DNA from: an uncultured Bacteroidota bacterium
GTDB lineage: Bacteria; Bacteroidota; Bacteroidia; 2-12-FULL-35-15
Reading direction: 5' to 3'
Length of the DNA: 6,115 bases
Assembly (NCBI GenBank): GCA_903889605.1
Contig: CAISYK010000980.1
Location: forward strand, 1 to 6,115
Within the stretch, counting starts at the first letter, position 1. Each line of letters starts with the position of its first letter. The position numbers and the translations under genes were made by a program. The notes beneath the pieces were generated by a model. That model was not told the origin of the DNA, did not search any database, and worked only from the letters and a program-made list of their open reading frames with translations. Positions 1 to 4,543 of this stretch are shown piece by piece.

Positions 1-177
1 AAATTATACTCGGCAGATTGTGCCAAGTTGAATAGAAGAGGAAATTCCTTTTCCAAATATGCGAAATTCGATTCTGCCATATACTTAGGCAGAAAAATAT
101 GCAAAAAAGCGGTAGGTAATGATTTGTTTTTGAAAGAAATACGCAATATATTATCCTTAATATATCCAAAGAGTTAA
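1..177 (+). CDS. C-terminal fragment of an unrecognised protein (5' end outside window)
   Basis: Frame 1 is open from the first base to a TAA at 175-177, giving 58 codons with no start required inside the window. The other two forward frames hit stops within about 35 bases. The translated tail is basic and ends in ...LSLIYPKS. It has an ordinary mix of residues (Lys, Arg, Asp, Gly, aromatic) rather than the Asn/Ile/Phe/Cys-rich look of translated AT-rich spacer. I do not recognise a domain. It runs in the same direction as all later genes and ends 173 bases before the primase-helicase ATG, so it may be an upstream member of the same accessory module or unrelated cargo. A 58-codon open run can arise by chance in a small share of AT-rich stretches, so confidence is moderate. 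Confidence 0.5.
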   Translation, partial: KLYSADCAKLNRRGNSFSKYAKFDSAIYLGRKICKKAVGNDLFLKEIRNILSLIYPKS

Positions 178-204
178 AAAGCCTTTACATTTCTAATGTT
201 TTCT

Positions 205-260
205 AATTATTTTCATAGTTTTTCAATTACTTCTTAAATAGTTCTTAATTGCTACATAAC
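205..260 (+). repeat. Recurring intergenic element, copy A
   Basis: Positions 205-237 align without gaps to 3649-3681 (copy C) at 28 of 33 bases, including a perfect 19-base match (TTTTTCAATTACTTCTTAA at 219-237 and 3663-3681). The following part of copy C (TTCTTAATTCCTACACAA) matches 242-259 here at 16 of 18 bases. Copy A therefore carries a local duplication of about 12 bases (TTCTTAAATAG then TTCTTAATTG) that copy C lacks. It ends in the TACATAAC variant of the core found in every gap of the window. Function unknown. Confidence 0.6.
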
Positions 261-290
261 GTTATTTAATAGTAAATGCCAAAAAAATGC

Positions 291-323
291 TTTGAAACCT
301 GAAAAATAAAAGCTGTAATTTTA
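291..323 (+). promoter_or_regulatory. Candidate Bacteroidota-type promoter for the primase-helicase gene
   Basis: TTTG at 291-294 and TAATTTTA at 316-323 are separated by 21 bases. This resembles the Bacteroidota -33 TTTG / -7 TAnnTTTG pattern, with one mismatch in the -7 box and a spacer slightly longer than the usual 19 or so. Transcription would begin near 330, about 20 bases before the ATG at 351. That leaves the in-frame TTG at 342 barely inside the transcript and favours the ATG. Confidence 0.4.
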
Positions 324-350
324 GCAATCGGAATCAAATAATTGAAACCT

Positions 351-3344
351 ATGGATGGAAAGCTACATATTTTTAAATCTCTTTTTAAAGGGCGAGAAGA
401 TATTTATGCTACACGATGGGAAAAGGGCAATAAAAATGGTTATGCGCCGGCTTATACTTTCGACCCATACAGCTATAAGATGCACCGAATGAAAGGCGGC
501 ACATTTCAAAATTACGCTGACAAGCAATACCAACCATTAACAGACGAACAAATAATAAAACATTTGCAAGGCGAGCAGTTAATGGGATTGTATCCGCTGT
601 TAAAAGATAATACATCATGGTTTATTGCAGCCGATTTTGATGAGGATAATTGGGCAGAAGAATGTAAAACCTTTATTAAAACTTGCGAGAGTAAAAACAT
701 TCCAGCCTATTTGGAACGCTCCCGTTCAGGTAAAGGCGGTCATGTTTGGATATTTTTTGAACAAAACTATTCAGCATTTAAAAGTAGAAATATTTTTAAA
801 GCATTACTTGAGGAGGCGGGTGTGTTTTCTGTATTCGATAAAAGTTCCAGTTTCGACAGGCTGTTTCCTAATCAAGATTATCTTTCAGGAAAAGGGTTCG
901 GAAATTTAATCGCATTGCCATTAAATAAAACCTATTGGGACAATGGAAATAGTTGTTTCGTTAATCCCGAAACCTTATTGCCAATTGAAAATCAGTGGGA
1001 GTTTCTTAAAGCTGTTCGCAAAATTAAAATTACCGAACTTGAAAACCTTTATCAATCCTTAGCGACAAAACCGGATAATGATGTAAGTAAAACTACCACT
1101 ACTAAATCAGTTAACGGAAAATTAAATGTTAAGCTCAGCAATGCCGTTTATATTTCGAGAGAAGGACTAACAACACCTTTGATAAACTTTATAAAAGAAG
1201 AATTCAATTTTATAAGCAGCGAATTTATCATCAAAAAGAAGCTCGGTAAAAATACATGGGGTACAGACCGCTATTTCAAATTAATTGAAGAAACACCGGA
1301 TGAAATTATTATCCCAAGAGGAGCTGCCGGCAAACTGCTTCGTTTTTGCAAGGAAAATAAAATCGAATACGATTTTGTTGATGCAAGAATAAAAAAGGAA
1401 ACAACCTTATTTAATTCGAGCATTCAACTGAGAGACCAACAGCTTGTAGTAAAGGAAGCCGCAACTAAAAAAGATTTTGGCGTTATTGTAGCTCCGCCGG
1501 GTTCAGGTAAAACTATTATCGGTCTTTCAATCATTGCCGAAAAACAACAACCTGCCTTGATTATCGTGCATAGGAAACAACTGGCTATGCAATGGATTGA
1601 GCGGATTGAATCATTTTTAGGCATCCCGAAAAAGGATATTGGAATAATAGGTCAAGGGAAAAATACCATCGGCAAACACATTACAGTTGCTATGATTCAA
1701 AGCCTTGATAAATTATTACTATCAGCAGAGGCAAACAAATATGAAAACAGTTTCGGAACAATTATAGTTGATGAGTGTCATCACGTTCCTGCTGATACTT
1801 TTAGAACTACCATAGCAAAACTTCATTCCTTTTATTTATATGGATTAACGGCAACACCATTCAGAAAATACAATGATGGTAAACTAATCTTTTCCTATTT
1901 AGGTGAGATAATTGCAGAAATAAAACCGCAATTAACAGAAAGTACCGGCGGTGCAAAAGTTATTATCAGAGATACCGCTCTCTCTGTACCTTTTAATTCT
2001 AAAACGGATAAATTTGAAACACTATCAAAAATATTAGTACACGATTCCGCACGGAACAAACTTATTTTGGATGATGTGTTTGTCGAGTTAAGTAAGGGAA
2101 AGAAAATTGTAATTGTTACCGAGCGCAAAGATCACATTGAAACGCTCAACCAATATTTAAAACAGAAATATGAAACGGTAACGTTAAGCGGTGAAGATTC
2201 AGAATTAAACAAGATTACAAAATGGAAAATGTTAAATGAAGGCAACTTTCAAGCACTCATAACAACAGGTCAGTATTTTGGAGAGGGTAGCGATATTCAA
2301 AATATTGAGTGTTTATTTTTAGTTTATCCATTTTCTTTTGAAGGCAAGTTAATTCAATACATTGGAAGGGTGCAGCGTTCGGAAATCACACCAACCATAT
2401 ATGATTACAGGGATTTGAAAATTTATTACCTCGAAAATTTATTTCAAAAACGAAATGCGTATTACAAAAAAATAAATCAGTCCGGCACATTGTTCTACCA
2501 ACCTGAGGAAGCAAATGAATCAGAGAAAAACAGTTTCACTTTTGAGAAATCAGTAAAAATTCCGATTGAGCAACTTGAATTTAGATTTGGCGCAATTGCC
2601 TTTAAATATGTTGTTCCTGAAGTGAATGCTGAGATAGAGTTTGAAATTGAAAATATAGAAATGCGTCCTGAATTTGATGTATTGAAGCCTTACTTCGCTA
2701 AAATATTAAAGACTAAAAATGTTAAAGTAGATGTATTTGCTCAATTTGAAAACGGAAATCTTAATTCCCATTTCGCCACTTCTGCCGACATACAAAGAAT
2801 AAACAGAGAAATAATAGATAGCGTAAAATTCCGATTTGTTTCCAAAGGTATTATAGGCAGAATACCAATTGGGGATGAGAATTTATTGAATATTGGACAA
2901 ATACAAAGTAATGAAACAGGCAATCTGCTTTATCAATCCGAAGAAGAATTTTTAGATGATATTTTAAACTCTAAAAATGTAAGGCATAGCAAACAACTTC
3001 GTTATTTATCACACAAGCACGATAGCACCATATTAAAAATACGTTTTGTATTATCGCCATTTTCGTTTGTATTCCTAATCAACGGGACGCAGCAATACCA
3101 CATCGTCTTAGAAACACTGGACACCGAAGAAGCTACTTACATTTGGCATATAGATAAAGGAAACGTTAATCTTTCACGTAAGTTGAAACAAATTGACGAA
3201 GGTCTTGGAGTAATACGAGCAAAAGGCCGGCAGACATTCATTGAAAGCAATCCTGAAAACTTTAGTCGCATTGTTCACGATTATTCCGATGATCGAAAAG
3301 GGTTTATTATTTGGAAAGATTTACTGGAAGAAAGAATAGTTTAG
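351..3344 (+). CDS. TOTE-type AEP primase fused to SF2 helicase, with unassigned C-terminal region
   Basis: Predicted 997-residue cytoplasmic nucleic-acid enzyme. The N-terminal ~200 residues form an archaeo-eukaryotic primase (AEP) domain: the metal-binding Asp-Phe-Asp motif is at 95-97, SGKGGHVW at 126-133, and the conserved GFGNLIALPL strand at 182-191. This pattern is that of the family annotated as TOTE conflict system primase. A linker with an XPB/UvsW-like start precedes a superfamily 2 helicase: Walker A APPGSGKT at 381-388, DEAH-type box DECH at 474-477, TAT at 500-502, motif V near 638-649, and motif VI QYIGRVQR at 669-676. All key residues look intact. Residues from about 715 to the end match no family I can name; the tail is rich in charged and aromatic residues (KGFIIWKDLLEE near the end). 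I chose the ATG at 351 over the in-frame TTG at 342 because of codon preference and the promoter position. The gene is followed by the 71-residue gene 71 bases downstream. A conflict/defence role is known for the family only by prediction, so it is inference here. Confidence 0.87.
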   Translation: MDGKLHIFKSLFKGREDIYATRWEKGNKNGYAPAYTFDPYSYKMHRMKGGTFQNYADKQYQPLTDEQIIKHLQGEQLMGLYPLLKDNTSWFIAADFDEDNWAEECKTFIKTCESKNIPAYLERSRSGKGGHVWIFFEQNYSAFKSRNIFKALLEEAGVFSVFDKSSSFDRLFPNQDYLSGKGFGNLIALPLNKTYWDNGNSCFVNPETLLPIENQWEFLKAVRKIKITELENLYQSLATKPDNDVSKTTTTKSVNGKLNVKLSNAVYISREGLTTPLINFIKEEFNFISSEFIIKKKLGKNTWGTDRYFKLIEETPDEIIIPRGAAGKLLRFCKENKIEYDFVDARIKKETTLFNSSIQLRDQQLVVKEAATKKDFGVIVAPPGSGKTIIGLSIIAEKQQPALIIVHRKQLAMQWIERIESFLGIPKKDIGIIGQGKNTIGKHITVAMIQSLDKLLLSAEANKYENSFGTIIVDECHHVPADTFRTTIAKLHSFYLYGLTATPFRKYNDGKLIFSYLGEIIAEIKPQLTESTGGAKVIIRDTALSVPFNSKTDKFETLSKILVHDSARNKLILDDVFVELSKGKKIVIVTERKDHIETLNQYLKQKYETVTLSGEDSELNKITKWKMLNEGNFQALITTGQYFGEGSDIQNIECLFLVYPFSFEGKLIQYIGRVQRSEITPTIYDYRDLKIYYLENLFQKRNAYYKKINQSGTLFYQPEEANESEKNSFTFEKSVKIPIEQLEFRFGAIAFKYVVPEVNAEIEFEIENIEMRPEFDVLKPYFAKILKTKNVKVDVFAQFENGNLNSHFATSADIQRINREIIDSVKFRFVSKGIIGRIPIGDENLLNIGQIQSNETGNLLYQSEEEFLDDILNSKNVRHSKQLRYLSHKHDSTILKIRFVLSPFSFVFLINGTQQYHIVLETLDTEEATYIWHIDKGNVNLSRKLKQIDEGLGVIRAKGRQTFIESNPENFSRIVHDYSDDRKGFIIWKDLLEERIV

Positions 3345-3411
3345 CAATGTTTTAAATTAATTTCAATTGTTTTTAAATGTTACACAATTATTTTTAAACT
3401 CATACATAAAA
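3345..3411 (+). repeat. Recurring intergenic element, copy B (gap between primase-helicase and small gene)
   Basis: This gap of 71 bases shares an ordered set of short blocks with copy C: TTTCAATT (3361-3368), TACACAAT (3381-3388), an A/T tract and CATACA (3401-3406), with nearly the same spacings (12 versus 13 and 12 versus 11 bases). It is more diverged from A and C than those two are from each other. It may double as a promoter: TTG (3367-3369), 19 bases, then TATTTTTA (3389-3396), one mismatch from TAnnTTTG, which would place the transcript start about 12 bases before the ATG at 3416. I see no terminator. Confidence 0.45.
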
Positions 3412-3415
3412 CTTT

Positions 3416-3631
3416 ATGGCAAGTTTTTCAAAAAATTATCCTAACCTTAATTGGTGGGTCGAAAATCAAGGTTGGATTGAGATTGGGCAAGATGAATATA
3501 GTCGTTCAATGGTCAGGATACTTGATGAAGGCGGCAATGTTTGGGAAAGGAACCCGAAATCAAAATCGCTTGACGAAGATATAGATGCAGCAGAAAAGAT
3601 TATTGCGAATTGGATTGAGGAGAACACTTAA
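3416..3631 (+). CDS. Small acidic Trp-rich protein, possible partner of the primase-helicase
   Basis: A 71-residue soluble protein of unknown function, with no signal peptide or membrane segment. It has five tryptophans (13, 14, 20, 43, 66), about twice as many acidic as basic residues, and two visible parts. An N-terminal half (NWWVENQGWIEIG, then VRILDEGGNVWE) alternates polar and hydrophobic residues as in a small beta sheet. The C-terminal stretch (about 51-69, DEDIDAAEKIIANWIEE) should form an amphipathic helix. The composition and clean domain-like pattern make it a convincing gene despite its size. It sits 71 bases after the primase-helicase in the same direction with no terminator between, so co-transcription is possible, although a promoter can also be drawn in the gap. 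I recall similar short proteins in Bacteroidota accessory DNA but cannot assign a function. A binding partner or inhibitor of the large enzyme is a guess from position. Confidence 0.75.
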   Translation: MASFSKNYPNLNWWVENQGWIEIGQDEYSRSMVRILDEGGNVWERNPKSKSLDEDIDAAEKIIANWIEENT

Positions 3632-3648
3632 AAAATATGCACGTTTAT

Positions 3649-3711
3649 AATTATTTCTAATCTTTTTCAATTACTTCTTAATTCCTACACAATCATTTTC
3701 GAGACATACAG
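3649..3711 (+). repeat. Recurring intergenic element, copy C
   Basis: It starts 17 bases after the stop of the 71-residue gene. It carries the perfect 19-base match to copy A (3663-3681), the TACACAAT core (3686-3693) and the CATACA block (3705-3710). A weaker echo (CCTTCTTAAATTC, around 3750) follows. With copy A upstream of the primase-helicase, the two best-matching copies bracket the two-gene module in direct orientation. Confidence 0.6.
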
Positions 3712-3808
3712 AATAGATTTGTTAAGGTTAATTATCCTTTATAATTCCTTCTTAAATTCTGATAAAAAGATTTTTCTATCTGTGAAATCTGCCCTTATTA
3801 TCTGTTTG

Positions 3809-3855
3809 AATTGACGATTTGAACAGTCAATTATGATAAAAGCGAACCGTCAATT
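3809..3855. promoter_or_regulatory. Three half-sites of AATTGAC/GTCAATT (operator-like)
   Basis: AATTGACG at 3809-3816 is followed by GTCAATT at 3826-3832 (7-base perfect inverted repeat, 10-base spacer) and by CGTCAATT at 3848-3855 (8-base perfect inverted repeat with the first arm). Three copies of one 7-base word in 47 bases is more than expected by chance. The arrangement suggests either a protein-binding site or two alternative hairpins. No regulator gene is visible in the window. Confidence 0.35.
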
Positions 3856-3856
3856 G

Positions 3857-3893
3857 ATGGTTTTAAAAAACTGTTGCGATAATTTTTTACCAT
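3857..3893. terminator. AT-rich bulged hairpin, possible terminator
   Basis: ATGGT-TTT-AAAAAA (3857-3870) can pair with TTTTTTACCAT (3883-3893) as an 11-base-pair stem with a three-base bulge and a 12-base loop. The run of six T lies inside the right arm rather than after it, so it is not a classical terminator, and the AT-rich stem is weak. It lies 226 bases after the nearest upstream gene. Confidence 0.25.
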
Positions 3894-4031
3894 ATTATAC
3901 CCATTATAACCTTATTTATTTTCTCTGTCCGGTTCTACGGATATTTGTTTTCCCCATCCAAACGACCATCTATAAAAGATTGAGTCATGAAATATTCATA
4001 AAAGTTATTAAATATTAGAATTGAAATCAAA

Positions 4032-4047
4032 CTATATAAATATATAG
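4032..4047. repeat. AT palindrome
   Basis: CTATATA (4032-4038) and TATATAG (4041-4047) are perfect reverse complements separated by AA. It could be a protein-binding palindrome. Being all A/T except for the end bases, it could also be chance. Confidence 0.3.
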
Positions 4048-4062
4048 GATAGTACGTCAGAT

Positions 4063-4070
4063 TACACAAT
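4063..4070 (+). repeat. Fourth occurrence of the TACACAAT core
   Basis: TTACACAATT at 4062-4071 is identical to 3380-3389 in copy B. Here only the core is conserved, not the flanking blocks. It means that each of the four gaps between genes has a TACACAAT or TACATAAC core, and I found no TACACAAT inside the coding regions. Confidence 0.4.
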
Positions 4071-4137
4071 TTTATTATGCTTTAGAAAAAACACAGGCAC
4101 TTTTGCAAAGCAAAAGCGAAATATGAGCATAATAAAA
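4070..4137. repeat. Nested perfect inverted repeats ahead of the recombinase operon
   Basis: The outer arms TTTTATTATGC (4070-4080) and GCATAATAAAA (4127-4137) are perfect 11-base reverse complements. Inside them CTTTTGC (4100-4106) and GCAAAAG (4110-4116) form a perfect 7-base stem with an AAA loop. No T-run follows the inner stem, so a terminator is unlikely. The inner arm overlaps CACTTTTG (4098-4105), one mismatch from a Bacteroidota -7 box. Possible roles are a recombinase or regulator binding site, or a structured RNA leader. Confidence 0.4.
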
Positions 4138-4329
4138 AAATATAATCAAACAAAATTAACACAAGTTCTGATTCCTAATCAGTTAACAGTTGATTGTATT
4201 TTATTTAAAATGCTTTGTAACTGGTTGATTATCATTATACTTGCACAGCATTTAGTAAGTCTAAAAAAAACTATTTATTCGTTCTTTTTTTTCGGTAAAA
4301 AATTATTTAAGCAAGGCCTTTTGAAATGA
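4123..4329 (+). CDS. Doubtful 68-residue open frame overlapping the next gene
   Basis: An ATG-initiated frame of 68 codons whose TGA overlaps the next start codon as ATGA, the arrangement of translationally coupled genes. It begins 17 bases after a possible -7 box (4098-4105). Against it, the translation is low in acidic residues and rich in Ile, Leu, Phe and Lys (a run of four Ile and a run of four Phe come from A/T tracts), and a better promoter (4214-4243) lies within it. If real it would be a small basic protein with one hydrophobic segment (about residues 25-46). I regard it as more likely to be leader sequence than a gene. Confidence 0.2.
   Translation: MSIIKKYNQTKLTQVLIPNQLTVDCILFKMLCNWLIIIILAQHLVSLKKTIYSFFFFGKKLFKQGLLK
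4214..4243 (+). promoter_or_regulatory. Candidate promoter for the small protein-recombinase operon
   Basis: TTTG at 4214-4217, an 18-base spacer, and TATACTTG at 4236-4243 give the best fit in the window to the Bacteroidota -33 TTTG / -7 TAnnTTTG pattern (one mismatch in the -7 box). Transcription would start near 4250, leaving a leader of about 75 bases before the ATG at 4326. Confidence 0.45.
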
Positions 4330-4535
4330 AATCGGCGGCTGAAAATAGAAAATTATCATTGAATGAGTGTAAACAAACACTCAATGGAAGTGGCGATGAA
4401 TATACCGATGAACAGGTTATTAAAATTAGGGACTGGCTATATCATATCGCCGACATTGCAATTGAAGCTTACGAAATGGAACATGAACAAAATTTTGCCG
4501 AAACAATAGAAGTTAAAAATAAAGACAAACCTTAA
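4326..4535 (+). CDS. Small conserved-looking protein encoded upstream of the serine recombinase
   Basis: A 69-residue soluble, acidic protein of unknown function. The core, LNECKQTLNGSGDEYTDEQV followed by IKIRDWLYHIADIAIEAYE, reads as a short helix, a Gly-rich turn, then a longer amphipathic helix. I recognise this pattern as that of small proteins common in Bacteroidota mobile DNA, where they precede recombinase or transposition genes, but no activity is known to me. It ends 8 bases before the recombinase ATG, so the two are almost certainly co-transcribed and perhaps functionally linked, for example as a directionality or regulatory factor (inference; it lacks an obvious DNA-binding helix-turn-helix). 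A 7-base perfect inverted repeat lies inside the coding sequence at 4364-4383. Confidence 0.75.
   Translation: MKSAAENRKLSLNECKQTLNGSGDEYTDEQVIKIRDWLYHIADIAIEAYEMEHEQNFAETIEVKNKDKP
4364..4383. repeat. Inverted repeat inside the small upstream gene
   Basis: TGAGTGT (4364-4370) and ACACTCA (4377-4383) pair perfectly around the six-base loop AAACAA. It lies about 40 bases after the start codon, so a hairpin in the mRNA could slow translation, or a dimeric protein could bind it as an operator. It may also simply follow from the codons used. Confidence 0.35.
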
Positions 4536-4543
4536 ACAATATT

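Larger units (their letters stand above)
178..350 (+). other. AT-rich intergenic leader of the primase-helicase gene
   Basis: There is no gene in these 173 bases. They contain copy A of the recurring intergenic element (205-260) and a promoter candidate (291-323), both listed separately. No convincing rho-independent terminator for the upstream fragment is visible. Confidence 0.6.
3632..4122. other. Non-coding stretch with repeats and hairpins
   Basis: These 491 bases hold no convincing gene on either strand. The longest forward frame (3833-4018) translates to a low-complexity Ile/Tyr/Phe/Cys-rich string typical of spacer. What the stretch does contain is copy C of the intergenic element, an ATCTG-rich patch (3778-3805), a triple inverted/direct repeat (3809-3855), a bulged hairpin (3857-3893), a palindrome (4032-4047) and the start of a nested inverted repeat before the recombinase operon. 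This density of structure could mean a regulatory region or a small RNA gene, or could be the usual by-product of very AT-rich sequence. Confidence 0.55.

Noticed and set aside
625..909. 94-codon forward frame inside the primase domain
   Set aside because: It overlaps the DFD and SGKGGH motifs of the primase in another frame; the primase reading is unmistakable.
409..2923. Several reverse-strand frames of 60-77 codons opposite the primase-helicase
   Set aside because: All are antisense to conserved motif-bearing coding sequence and have no recognisable features.
3767..3780. GATAAAAAGATTTTTCTATC as a terminator
   Set aside because: Pairing needs a bulge and is almost entirely A/T with no G/C-rich stem, so it is unlikely to be stable.
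3947..3999. Short reverse-strand peptide-like frames (17-25 codons) around the GC-richer patch
   Set aside because: Too short, with stops close on both sides and no recognisable match; could be a decayed gene remnant but cannot be supported.
3833..4018. 61-codon forward open frame in the spacer after the 71-residue gene
   Set aside because: The translation is rich in Ile, Tyr, Phe and Cys without domain-like pattern, its start lies inside the AATTGAC/GTCAATT repeat set, and it covers the bulged hairpin; it looks like translated AT-rich spacer.
178..4122. CRISPR array
   Set aside because: The intergenic repeats are few, degenerate, of unequal length and separated by genes, not regularly spaced with unique spacers.
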